The notes: generated by a model from the letters alone, not told the origin. 19,492 bases of DNA from an uncultured Lysobacteraceae bacterium (GCA_946480825.1 CAMLLG010000072.1:1-19492), one strand, 5' to 3'. Counted from the first letter of the stretch, positions 7,899 to 15,067 are shown. Made by a program: numbers and translations.

Positions 7899-8513
7899 TC
7901 AGACCGTCTGCGCCCGCAGCACCGGTGCCCGGCGACGCAGCAGCGCGAAGCCGCCGAACAGCAGCGCGGAGTAGAACAGCGTGCCCAGCACGGTCCACTG
8001 GAAGAACGGGATCGCGGCGACGTAGGCCGCGACCAGGCCGGCGCCGGTCTGCGGGTACATCGTCCCGCCGAACCAGGTGAAGAAGTTGGTGACCACGAAG
8101 AACAGCACCGAGCCGGCGAGCGAGTAGCCCAGCACGTTGGCGCCGTTGACCCGGCCGCGCAGGCCGAAGCCCATGATCGAGGACAGCGCGATGCACAGAT
8201 AGACCGACCAGAAGCCGAGGCTGGCGACGTAGTCGAGATAGGTGCCGCCGTGGATCAGGCCCAGCGCCACGTCGGACAGCACCATCGCGATCAGCGGAAC
8301 GACGACGGCCCAGCCACGGTGGGCGAAATACGCGCCGCCGAACAGGGCCATGGCTTCCACCGGCGAGAAATTCGGCGGGTGCGGCAGCAGCCGGCTGAGC
8401 GCGGCGAGGGCGATCATCGCGGCCAGCATCAGCGGGCCGGGCGCCAGCAGACCGCGGGGGCCGTGGCCGGAGGAAGCTTGGCCGGAAGAAGAAGGGGAAG
8501 CGGAAGCGGTCAT
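7899..8513 (-). CDS. DUF6580-like integral membrane protein, possible transporter component
   Basis: A 204-residue membrane protein. After a Ser/Gly-rich N-terminus of about 20 residues, hydrophobic segments are seen near residues 25-42, 53-64, 67-86, 101-118, 127-147, 160-176 and 178-192, giving five to seven helices. The loop RLLPHPPNFSPVEAMALFGG (41-60) and the later FFTWFGGTMYP (144-154) resemble the DUF6580 family of putative transport proteins, some of which have been likened to ECF-transporter substrate-binding subunits. Function is unknown. Its position upstream of a cobalamin adenosyltransferase raises the possibility of vitamin B12 or precursor uptake, but this is a guess and no ATPase or EcfT gene is nearby. 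The start at 8513 may be too far upstream; an internal ATG at residue 29 would remove the low-complexity leader. Gene is real, family moderately sure. Confidence 0.8.
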   Translation of the reverse strand: MTASASPSSSGQASSGHGPRGLLAPGPLMLAAMIALAALSRLLPHPPNFSPVEAMALFGGAYFAHRGWAVVVPLIAMVLSDVALGLIHGGTYLDYVASLGFWSVYLCIALSSIMGFGLRGRVNGANVLGYSLAGSVLFFVVTNFFTWFGGTMYPQTGAGLVAAYVAAIPFFQWTVLGTLFYSALLFGGFALLRRRAPVLRAQTV

Positions 8514-8543
8514 CGGCGGTCGCAGGCGGGAGAGGACACGGAG

Positions 8544-8558
8544 GCGTTAGCATAACGC
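8544..8558. promoter_or_regulatory. Perfect inverted repeat in the divergent DUF6580/ubiH intergenic region
   Basis: GCGTTA-GCA-TAACGC is a perfect six-base inverted repeat with a 3-bp centre, ending 1 bp before the ubiH ATG at 8560. The 46-bp gap must hold signals for both divergent genes. The TAGCATAAC core also has a -10-like look. A GGAGG at 8540-8544 lies 15 bases before the ATG, rather far for a ribosome-binding site. It may be an operator or a chance palindrome. Confidence 0.3.
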
Positions 8559-8559
8559 A

Positions 8560-9903
8560 ATGTCTCCGCCCGACCCCGTGCCGCAGGCCCCGGCACCTTC
8601 CGCGTCTCCGCCCGCCGCGGCGGTCCCCGACGCCGTGCACGATGTCCTGATCGTGGGCGGTGGGCTGGTCGGCGCCAGTCTCGCCATCGCGCTCGAGCGT
8701 CTCGGCCACGAAGCCGGCCATGCGCACGGACTGAGGGTCGGTCTGCTCGAAGCCGCACCCGCGGGCGCGCTGCCGGCGGTGTTCGATCAGCGCAATCTCA
8801 GTCTCGCCGAAGCCAGCGTCCACGCGCTGTGCGCGCTCGACGTGCTGCCGCGCCTGCGCGCGCCCACCGGCGCCATCGCCCGCATCCATATCACCCGTGC
8901 CGGCGATTTCGGCCGGGTGTTGCTGGATGCGCGGGATTACGGTCGCGACGCCTTCGGCCAGGTCGTGGTGGCGCGCGATTTCGGCGAGGCCCTGGAATCG
9001 AAGCTCGCCGATCTGCCGCGGCTCGTGCGCCATCGTCCCGCGCGCTTCGTCGGCTTCGCGACGGACAACGGCGACGGCCTGCGCCGGGTCCGGGTCGCCA
9101 CCGACGACGGCGAGCGCCTGATCGCCGCGAAGCTGGTGGTCGCCGCCGACGGCACCGCCAGCGCGGTGCGCGACGCCCTGGGCATTGCGACGGAACGTCA
9201 CGATTACGGCCAGACCCTGTTCGTGGCCCGGGCGCGCGGCGAACGTGCGCCCGACGGCACCGCCTGGGAGCGCCTGACCGATCACGGCCCGACCGCGATC
9301 CTGCCGCGCGGCGATGGTCATTACGGCACCATCCACGGCGTCGCCAGCGATGAGGTCGAAACCGTCGCCGTCCTCGGCGATGCCGCCTATCTCGACCGCC
9401 TGCAGCGCGCGTTCGGCTGGCGTGCGGGCCGCTTGCTGTCGATCGGCCCGCGCAGCGCTTATCCGATCGTGCGCGTGCTCGCCGAGCGCCTGGTCGCGCT
9501 GCGCGCCGTGCTGATCGGCAACGCCGCGCAGACCCTGCACCCGATCGGCGCGCAGGGCTTCAATCTCGGTCTGCGCGATGCCTTGACCCTGGTCGAATGC
9601 ATCGATGCCGCGCGCGCGCGCGGCGAGGACATCGGCGGCGACGCGATGCTCGCCGCCTACGCGCGGCGCCGCCGCGACGACCGCGAACGCACGCTCGCGT
9701 TCTCCGACGGTCTCGCGCGGTCGACATCGAATGCCGTCCCGCTGATGTCGCCGCTGCGCAGTCTGGGTCTGTTCGCCATCGATCACGACGCCGCATTGCG
9801 CGCGCTCCTCGTCGGCGGCGCGATGGGTTACCGCGGAGACGTTCCGCAACTGTGCCGGCCGCAATCGAGCCGGCCGCAATCTGGCCATGGAGTTGCCGCA
9901 TGA
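8560..9903 (+). CDS. ubiH: 2-octaprenyl-6-methoxyphenol (ubiquinone) hydroxylase UbiH
   Basis: A 447-residue FAD-dependent aromatic hydroxylase of the UbiH/UbiF/COQ6 family. UbiH hydroxylates C1 of the ubiquinone ring precursor. The Rossmann motif GGGLVGAS is at residues 33-40, the second FAD/NAD(P)H motif VVAADGTASAVR at 193-204, and the third motif GNAAQTLHPIGAQGFN followed by LGLRD at 320-340. The GNAAQTLHPI text is characteristic of UbiH rather than UbiI/UbiF. A Pro/Ala-rich leader of about 25 residues precedes the FAD fold and is absent from E. coli UbiH; a GTG at codon 26 would remove it, but no ribosome-binding site supports that. The C-terminus carries a small tandem repeat (RPQSSRPQS) from a 15-bp DNA duplication. 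The stop overlaps the next gene by ATGA. Identification is strong. Confidence 0.93.
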   Translation: MSPPDPVPQAPAPSASPPAAAVPDAVHDVLIVGGGLVGASLAIALERLGHEAGHAHGLRVGLLEAAPAGALPAVFDQRNLSLAEASVHALCALDVLPRLRAPTGAIARIHITRAGDFGRVLLDARDYGRDAFGQVVVARDFGEALESKLADLPRLVRHRPARFVGFATDNGDGLRRVRVATDDGERLIAAKLVVAADGTASAVRDALGIATERHDYGQTLFVARARGERAPDGTAWERLTDHGPTAILPRGDGHYGTIHGVASDEVETVAVLGDAAYLDRLQRAFGWRAGRLLSIGPRSAYPIVRVLAERLVALRAVLIGNAAQTLHPIGAQGFNLGLRDALTLVECIDAARARGEDIGGDAMLAAYARRRRDDRERTLAFSDGLARSTSNAVPLMSPLRSLGLFAIDHDAALRALLVGGAMGYRGDVPQLCRPQSSRPQSGHGVAA

Positions 9904-11135
9904 CCCGTCGCAGTCTCGAACGTCGCGGTGCTTCCGGGCGTCGTGCCGATGTCGCCATCGTCGGCGGTGGCGTGGTCGGCGCCGCCTGCGCGCTGGCGCT
10001 GGCGCAGCAGGGCCTGCAGGTCACGTTGATCGAACAGGCCGAGCCGCCGGCCTGGTCGGACGATGCGCCCGATCTTCGGGTTTATGCGTTCGCGCCCGAC
10101 AACGCCGCGCTGTTCGCATCGATGGGCGTGTGGGACGCGGTGACCGCGGGGCGTGCGTATCCGTATCGGCGCATGCGCGTATGGGATGCGGCCGGCGGCG
10201 ACGAACTGCGATTCGATGCCGATGCCTTCGCGGTGACCCAGCTCGGCTGGATCATCGAACATGCGTTGCTGCAGGATCGCCTGTGGGCGGCGCTGCGCAA
10301 GTCGGATGTCGTCCTGCGCTGCGGCGCGAAGGTGGCCGCGCTGGAACAGGACGCCGCCGATGCGCCCGACGGCAGCGCGACCCTCGAACTCGACGACGGT
10401 CTGCGCGTGGAAGCGCGCCTCGCCATCGCCGCCGACGGCGGTCGTTCCACCCTGCGCGCGCTCGCGGGCATCGCGACGAAGACCGAGGATTACGCGCAGC
10501 GCGGGGTGGTCGCCTACGTCGCCACCGAACGTCCGCACGAAGACACCGCCTGGCAACGTTTCCTGCCGACCGGGCCGCTGGCGTTCCTGCCGTGCGCGCC
10601 TTGGCCGGAGGCCGCGAACGTCAGTTCGATCGTGTGGACGCTGCCCGAGGACGAGGCCGTGCGCGTGGCCGCGCTGGACGATGCGATGTTCGCCGAAGAA
10701 CTCACCCGCGCCTTCGCCTCGCGCCTCGGCGCATGCCGTCCGCTGACGCCGCGCGTCGCCTTCCCGCTGCGTCGCCAGCTCGCCGACGCCTACGTCGCCG
10801 GCCGCGTGCTCGCCATCGGCGACGCCGCGCATGTCGTGCATCCGTTGGCCGGGCAGGGCGTGAACCTCGGCCTGCGCGACGTGAGCGCGCTGCGCGCGTC
10901 CGTCGCCGATGCGCAGTCGCGCAAGGTCGATTGGACCGCTCCGCATCGTTTGCAGCGCTGGGCCCGCGCCCGCCGCAGCGATGCCACCGCCTCCGCCCAC
11001 GCCTTCGGCCTGATCAACCGCGTGTTCTCGAACGACGCGGTCGCGCCGACGCTGCTGCGCGGCCATGCATTGGGCCTGGTCGGGAAACTCGCGCCGCTGA
11101 ACCGGGCGCTATGGCGGCATGCGGCGGGACTGTGA
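9900..11135 (+). CDS. UbiH/UbiF/VisC/COQ6-family ubiquinone hydroxylase (UbiI-like)
   Basis: A 411-residue FAD monooxygenase, paralogous to its upstream neighbour. It has GGGVVGAACALALAQQG starting at residue 22, AIAADGGRSTLRALAG at 175-190, WQRFLPTGPLAFLP at 218-231, and the third FAD motif GDAAHVVHPLAGQGVN then LGLRD at 307-327. It should catalyse one of the ring hydroxylations of ubiquinone synthesis. Which carbon cannot be told from motifs; the tandem with ubiH resembles the enteric ubiH-ubiI (visC) pair, which favours UbiI (C5), while UbiF-like specificity stays possible. The ATG at 9900-9902 overlaps the ubiH stop by ATGA, so the two are translationally coupled, fitting their place in one Ubi complex. 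An in-frame opening upstream to 9597 lies within ubiH and is not coding. Family secure, exact substrate uncertain. Confidence 0.92.
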   Translation: MTRRSLERRGASGRRADVAIVGGGVVGAACALALAQQGLQVTLIEQAEPPAWSDDAPDLRVYAFAPDNAALFASMGVWDAVTAGRAYPYRRMRVWDAAGGDELRFDADAFAVTQLGWIIEHALLQDRLWAALRKSDVVLRCGAKVAALEQDAADAPDGSATLELDDGLRVEARLAIAADGGRSTLRALAGIATKTEDYAQRGVVAYVATERPHEDTAWQRFLPTGPLAFLPCAPWPEAANVSSIVWTLPEDEAVRVAALDDAMFAEELTRAFASRLGACRPLTPRVAFPLRRQLADAYVAGRVLAIGDAAHVVHPLAGQGVNLGLRDVSALRASVADAQSRKVDWTAPHRLQRWARARRSDATASAHAFGLINRVFSNDAVAPTLLRGHALGLVGKLAPLNRALWRHAAGL

Positions 11136-11272
11136 GGCGCTGACCGGGCGCGATGCGATCGGCCGCCACCGGGCGTCTGTCCTTGCGCCGTTCATCTCAG
11201 CGCCGTGGATCGTCACGAGCGCAGAGTCGCAATCCCGTCGCCGCGTCATCTGATCGCAGACCCATGACGGTC

Positions 11273-11292
11273 GGGCGCCCGCGCGGGCGCCC
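11273..11292. terminator. Perfect 20-bp GC palindrome between the ubi genes and the ars genes
   Basis: GGGCGCCC-GCGC-GGGCGCCC is a perfect palindrome that could form an 8-bp all-GC stem with a 4-base loop in RNA. It lies about 140 bp after the last ubi gene and about 90 bp before arsR. There is no T-run on either side, so a classical intrinsic terminator is not shown. It could instead insulate the two units or be a protein-binding site. The rest of the 11136-11379 gap shows no credible gene. Confidence 0.35.
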
Positions 11293-11358
11293 TGCATCGA
11301 TGGCCTAAAAATCCTCGCGACTGTCGCAGAACGGTCACATCACCCCGCCATGCTTTTT

Positions 11359-11372
11359 GAATTCGACGATTC
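11359..11372. promoter_or_regulatory. Candidate ArsR operator
   Basis: GAATTCG-A-CGATTC is an imperfect inverted repeat with one unpaired T. It lies in a locally AT-rich patch (TTTTTGAATTC ... GGAAATATG) immediately before the preferred arsR start at 11380. ArsR/SmtB repressors usually bind AT-rich imperfect dyads overlapping their own promoter. No convincing -35/-10 pair was found around it, so this is a weak candidate. Confidence 0.27.
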
Positions 11373-11379
11373 TGGAAAT

Positions 11380-11724
11380 ATGGAACTCAAAGACGCCACC
11401 CTCGCATTGGCCGCTCTGGGGCAGGGCACCCGGCTGTCGGTCTTCCGTCTGCTGGTCGAGGCCGGTCGCGACGGGCGGTTGGCCGGCGAGATCGCCGAAC
11501 GTCTGTCGTTGCCCGGGGCCACGCTGTCCTTCCATCTCAAGGAACTGGGTGCGGCCGGCCTGATCCGCGGCGAACAGCGCGGGCGCCAGATCCGCTACCG
11601 CGCCGATTTCGACGCCATGAATGCCCTGATCGATTTTCTGACCCACAACTGCTGCGCCGGCGATCCCGAAGGGGAGTGTCTGCCGTCGTCGTCGTCGGCC
11701 GCGGCCAAAGGCTGCCGGCCGTGA
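11380..11724 (+). CDS. arsR: ArsR-family arsenite-responsive repressor with C-terminal Cys-Cys-x7-Cys sensor
   Basis: A 114-residue winged-helix repressor. The helix-turn-helix spans about residues 36-62 (AGEIAERLSLPGATLSFHLKEL then GAAGLI), and the wing is RGEQRGRQIRYRA. The E. coli-type arsenite site CxCxxC in the DNA-recognition region is absent. Instead cysteines lie at the C-terminus: C91-C92, C100 and C112. This resembles the Acidithiobacillus ferrooxidans ArsR, whose As(III) ligands are Cys95, Cys96 and Cys102, so the protein is probably induced by As(III) or Sb(III). The start chosen is ATG 11380 (MELKDATLAL), which matches the family N-terminus; ATG 11350 in frame would add ten residues. 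Neither has a good ribosome-binding site. It is the first gene of the arsR-GAPDH-arsJ unit. Family secure, start moderate. Confidence 0.92.
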   Translation: MELKDATLALAALGQGTRLSVFRLLVEAGRDGRLAGEIAERLSLPGATLSFHLKELGAAGLIRGEQRGRQIRYRADFDAMNALIDFLTHNCCAGDPEGECLPSSSSAAAKGCRP

Positions 11725-11726
11725 CG

Positions 11727-11756
11727 GTGTCGACACGAACGCGGCGCATGCGCCGC
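11727..11756. promoter_or_regulatory. Two adjacent perfect palindromes between arsR and the GAPDH gene
   Basis: GTGTCGACAC (11727-11736) and GCGGCGCATGCGCCGC (11741-11756) are perfect palindromes of 10 and 16 bp, starting two bases after the arsR stop. The second could form a 6-bp GC stem with a CATG loop in the transcript. They occupy the first third of a 92-bp gap in an otherwise tight unit. Possible roles are a processing or attenuation hairpin that lowers arsR relative to downstream genes, or a second regulator site. No T-run follows. Confidence 0.4.
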
Positions 11757-11816
11757 CTGCGGCAGTGAACGCCCGAATCCTTTCCTTTTCCGACACGCGA
11801 CCACGGACCTTCGATC

Positions 11817-12821
11817 ATGACCCTACGCATCGGTATCAACGGCTTCGGCCGCATGGGACGCTTGACGCTGCGCGCCGCCTGGGACGATCCCGCGCTGACG
11901 TTCGTCCACATCAACGACCCCGCGGGCGATGCGGCGACGCTCGCGCATCTGCTGAATTTCGATTCGGTGCACGGACGCTGGCGCCACGAGGCGACGCACG
12001 ACGGCGATGCGCTGGTCATCGATGGGCTTCGCATTCCGCTCACCCGCAACAGGGACATCGCCGCGACCGATTGGTCGGACTGCGACGTGGTGATCGAAGC
12101 CTCCGGCAAATTCCGCAAGCCGGATGTGCTGCAGCCGTATCTGGATCAGGGCGTGCGGCGCGTCGTGGTCACCGCGCCGGTGAAATCGGCGGGCGCGCTG
12201 GACGTGGTGATGGGCGTGAATCACAAGCGCTTCGATCCCGCATCGCATCGCATCGTCTCGGCCGCGTCCTGCACCACCAACTGCCTGGCGCCGGTGGTCA
12301 AGGTGATCCATGAGGGCATCGGCATCCGCCATGGCAGCCTGACCACGATCCACAGCCTTACCAATACCCAGGTCATCGTCGATGCGCCGCACAAAGATCT
12401 GCGTCGCGCCCGCGCCTGCGGCAGCAGTCTGATTCCGACTTCGACCGGCTCCGCCACCGCCATCGCGGAAATTTTTCCGGAACTGAAGGGTCGCCTGGAC
12501 GGTCACGCGGTCCGGGTGCCGCTCACGAACGCGTCGTTGACCGACTGCGTGTTCGAGGTCGAGCGTGCGACCACGGTCGATGAGGTCAACGCCCTGTTGC
12601 GGGCCGCGGCCGAAGGCGAATTGAAGGGAATTCTCGGCTACGAGACGCGGCCGCTGGTGTCGATCGATTTCCAGACCGATCCGCGCTCCGGCATCGTCGA
12701 TGCTCCGTCGACGATGGTGATCAACGGCACGCAGGTGAAGATCTACGCCTGGTACGACAACGAGTGGGGCTACGTGAATCGCACCGCCGAACTCGTGCGC
12801 CTGGTCGGCCAGGCAGGGTGA
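11817..12821 (+). CDS. ArsJ-associated glyceraldehyde-3-phosphate dehydrogenase
   Basis: A 334-residue GAPDH paralogue. It has the NAD-binding [11 protein letters not shown] at residues 6-16, an NAD-type acidic residue in HINDP (31-35), the catalytic [12 protein letters not shown] with C152, the partner H179 in [10 protein letters not shown], the substrate loop [20 protein letters not shown], and [11 protein letters not shown] near the C-terminus. Catalytic residues are intact. Several positions differ from housekeeping GAPDH in the way of ars-operon homologues, for example HSLTNTQ instead of HAYTGDQ and [16 protein letters not shown] instead of RVPTPNVSVVDL. In the established ArsJ system this enzyme uses arsenate in place of phosphate, forming 1-arseno-3-phosphoglycerate. 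It is followed 4 bp later by an ATG of arsJ and preceded by arsR. The arsenate role is inferred from context and family; the fold is certain. Confidence 0.94.
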   Translation: MTLRIGINGFGRMGRLTLRAAWDDPALTFVHINDPAGDAATLAHLLNFDSVHGRWRHEATHDGDALVIDGLRIPLTRNRDIAATDWSDCDVVIEASGKFRKPDVLQPYLDQGVRRVVVTAPVKSAGALDVVMGVNHKRFDPASHRIVSAASCTTNCLAPVVKVIHEGIGIRHGSLTTIHSLTNTQVIVDAPHKDLRRARACGSSLIPTSTGSATAIAEIFPELKGRLDGHAVRVPLTNASLTDCVFEVERATTVDEVNALLRAAAEGELKGILGYETRPLVSIDFQTDPRSGIVDAPSTMVINGTQVKIYAWYDNEWGYVNRTAELVRLVGQAG

Positions 12822-12858
12822 TCGCATGCCGGCGCAGCCCCCGGAGGTGAGGTCCCCG

Positions 12859-14079
12859 ATGTCGCGCCTCTCGCCCGACGTTCGCCAGTATCTGCTGATC
12901 ACCGGCAACTATTGGGCGTTCACGCTCACCGACGGCGCGCTGCGGATGCTGGTGGTGCTGCACTTCCATTCGCTCGGATACAGCCCGCTGCAGGTCGCGA
13001 TGCTGTTCCTGTTCTACGAAATCTTCGGCGTCGTCACCAATCTGGTCGGCGGCTGGCTGGGTGCGCGCATCGGCCTGAATCGCACCATGCACATCGGTCT
13101 GGCGCTGCAGATCATGGCCCTGTCGATGTTGCTGGTGCCCGGCGCGTGGTTGACCGTGCCGTGGGTGATGTCGGCGCAGGCGTTGTCGGGCATCGCCAAG
13201 GACCTCAACAAGATGAGCGCCAAGAGCAGCATCAAGCTGCTGGTGCCGGGCGACCGCCAGGGCGTGCTGTTCCGCTGGGTCGCCGCGCTCACCGGCTCGA
13301 AGAACGCACTGAAGGGCGTCGGCTTCTTTCTCGGCGGCGCCCTGCTGACCACGGTGGGTTTCGCGCCGGCCGTGGGGATCATGGCCGGCGCGCTGCTGGT
13401 GGTCTGGCTGCTGAGCCTGATGTTGTTGAAGCGGGATCTGGGCAAGGCCAAGTCCAAACCGAAATTCCGCGATCTGTTTTCGAAGAGCGCGGCGATCAAT
13501 CGGCTGTCGGCGGCGCGCCTGTGCCTGTTCGGTGCGCGCGACGTGTGGTTCGTGGTCGCGTTGCCGGTGTTCCTGTCGACGTCGCTGGGCTGGGATTTCT
13601 GGCAGGTGGGCGGGTTCCTCGCCGCCTGGATCATCGGTTACGGCATCGTGCAGTCGATCGCGCCGTATTTCACGAGCGGTTTCACCGGCCGCCGAAGCGG
13701 CAAGGTGCCGGACGGTCGTGCGGCGTTCGCGTGGGCGCTGGCGCTGGCGGCGATTCCCGCGGCGATGGCCTTGCTGCTGGCGCAGGGCGCCTCGGCGCAG
13801 ACCGTGCTGGTCGCGGGCCTGACGATCTTCGGCATGCTGTTCGCGATCAACTCGTCGATGCACAGCTATCTGATCGTCAGTTACGCCAACGAAGACGGCG
13901 TCTCGCTGGATGTCGGTTTCTATTACATGGCGAACGCGATGGGCCGCCTGCTCGGCACGCTGCTGTCCGGCTGGTTGTTCCAGTCCTACGGACTGGCGAT
14001 GTGCCTGGCCGTCTCCGCGGGTCTGGTCGCGGTCGCGGCGGTCGTATCGCTATCCCTGCCGCGGCACCGGGCGCCCTGA
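12859..14079 (+). CDS. arsJ: Organoarsenical (1-arseno-3-phosphoglycerate) efflux MFS transporter ArsJ
   Basis: A 406-residue inner-membrane permease of the major facilitator superfamily with about 11-12 hydrophobic helices. The N-terminus NYWAFTLTDGALRMLVVLHF (17-36) and the loop SGIAKDLNKMSAKSSIK (110-126) are hallmarks of ArsJ. The C-terminal half has GARDVWFVVALPVFL and LFAINSSMHSYLIVSYA. It exports the unstable arsenylated glycerate made by the adjacent GAPDH, which breaks down outside to release arsenate. The start at ATG 12859 is preferred because GGAGGTGAGG lies 6-15 bases upstream (12843-12852) and MSRLSPDVRQYL fits the family; ATG 12826, 4 bp after the GAPDH stop, would add 11 residues without a good ribosome-binding site. 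It closes the ars unit. Secure. Confidence 0.95.
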   Translation: MSRLSPDVRQYLLITGNYWAFTLTDGALRMLVVLHFHSLGYSPLQVAMLFLFYEIFGVVTNLVGGWLGARIGLNRTMHIGLALQIMALSMLLVPGAWLTVPWVMSAQALSGIAKDLNKMSAKSSIKLLVPGDRQGVLFRWVAALTGSKNALKGVGFFLGGALLTTVGFAPAVGIMAGALLVVWLLSLMLLKRDLGKAKSKPKFRDLFSKSAAINRLSAARLCLFGARDVWFVVALPVFLSTSLGWDFWQVGGFLAAWIIGYGIVQSIAPYFTSGFTGRRSGKVPDGRAAFAWALALAAIPAAMALLLAQGASAQTVLVAGLTIFGMLFAINSSMHSYLIVSYANEDGVSLDVGFYYMANAMGRLLGTLLSGWLFQSYGLAMCLAVSAGLVAVAAVVSLSLPRHRAP

Positions 14080-14200
14080 GCGTCTTCCGCCGTAGTCGCG
14101 AGGCATCCGCAAATCGATTCCTGTCATCGCACAGGTTCGACAAGGCCGCGCCGCGCGCGCATGATCCGCAGCCTCGTCTCCGTCGCTGCCGCCCCGCGCC

Positions 14201-14995
14201 ATGATCCTGCACTGGTCCTTCGATCCCGTCCTGTTCTCGCTCGGTCCGCTGACGGTGCGCTGGTATGGGCTGTTGTTCGTCGGCGGTTTCTTCGCCGGCC
14301 AGCTGCTGTTGGCGAGGATGTTCAAGGCCGAGGGCGTGGCGCCGCAGCAGGCGGAGCGATTGCTGATGTACGCGCTGCTGGGCAGCATCGTCGGCGCGCG
14401 GTTTGTGCATTGCCTGTTCTACGAGCCCGCGTATTACCTGGCGAACCCGCTCGCGATCCTGCGCATCTGGGAAGGCGGGCTGGCCAGCCACGGCGGCATG
14501 ATCGGGCTGGTGATCGGCCTGTGGCTGTCCCGCCGCGGCGCGCAGCCGCGGATGCCGTTGCCGTGGTTGCTCGACCGGGTGACGATGCCGGCGATGCTGG
14601 CCGCGGTCTGCATCCGCATCGCGAATTTCCTCAATTCCGAAATCGCCGGCGAACCGACCGGCGGCGCATGGGGCGTGGTGTTCGAGGCGATCGATGCCGT
14701 ACCGCGGCATCCCGCGCAATTGTATGAAGCGGCGGCCTATGCGCTGATCTTCGTCGCGTTGACCGTCGTGTACCGGCGTTTCGCGCGCACGCCACCGCCG
14801 TGGCTGTTGACCGGGCTGTGTCTGCTGCTGACCTTCGTCGCGCGGATCGTCATCGAGTTTTTCAAGACGCCGCAGGCCGCCTACGAGGCCGGCCAGGCGT
14901 TCAGCGTCGGTCAGTGGCTGAGTCTGCCGTTCGCGCTGTTGGGCGCAGTGCTGGTGATGCGGGCACTGCTGTTGCCGGCGCTGCGACGACGCTGA
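14201..14995 (+). CDS. lgt: Prolipoprotein diacylglyceryl transferase Lgt (atypical motif residues)
   Basis: A 264-residue, about seven-helix inner-membrane enzyme that transfers diacylglycerol from phosphatidylglycerol to the lipobox cysteine of preprolipoproteins. Key elements are VRWYGLLF with Y22, SHGGMIG with H97, the Lgt signature around RIANFLNSEIAGEPT (R139, N142, E147, G150), PRHPAQLYEA at 168-177, and RIVIEFFKTPQAAYEAG with R215 and E219. Compared with E. coli, the usual GR-x-GNFIN reads IRIANFLN (two glycines replaced by Ile and Ala), and the Arg of EFFR is Lys222. Catalytically important residues remain, so activity is likely. The PRHPAQLYEA and NSEI-G texts remind me of Bacteroidota-type Lgt. 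No thyA neighbour is seen; it lies 121 bp after arsJ and before a lipoprotein gene. Function sure, subtype tentative. Confidence 0.93.
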   Translation: MILHWSFDPVLFSLGPLTVRWYGLLFVGGFFAGQLLLARMFKAEGVAPQQAERLLMYALLGSIVGARFVHCLFYEPAYYLANPLAILRIWEGGLASHGGMIGLVIGLWLSRRGAQPRMPLPWLLDRVTMPAMLAAVCIRIANFLNSEIAGEPTGGAWGVVFEAIDAVPRHPAQLYEAAAYALIFVALTVVYRRFARTPPPWLLTGLCLLLTFVARIVIEFFKTPQAAYEAGQAFSVGQWLSLPFALLGAVLVMRALLLPALRRR

Positions 14996-15067
14996 CGCGC
15001 ATTGCGATGCCGGGCATCGGCTATGCTGCAGTCGATCGCCTGATCGCACGATAAGGGAAACATCAGC

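Noticed and set aside
7600..9888. 762-codon minus-strand open frame across ubiH, the DUF6580 gene and the intergenic repeat
   Set aside because: It overlaps several well-supported genes in other frames and its sequence has no family signature.
11109..11297. 62-codon minus-strand open frame in the ubi-ars gap
   Set aside because: No ribosome-binding site and no recognisable sequence; part of it is the GC palindrome at 11273-11292.
14080..14200. Terminator between arsJ and lgt
   Set aside because: Only a 5-bp stem (CCTGT/ACAGG at 14120-14135) is present, without a T-run; too weak to call.
15002..15027. Promoter for the small lipoprotein gene
   Set aside because: TTGCGA and TATGCT are present but only 14 bp apart, too short for a usual sigma-70 promoter.
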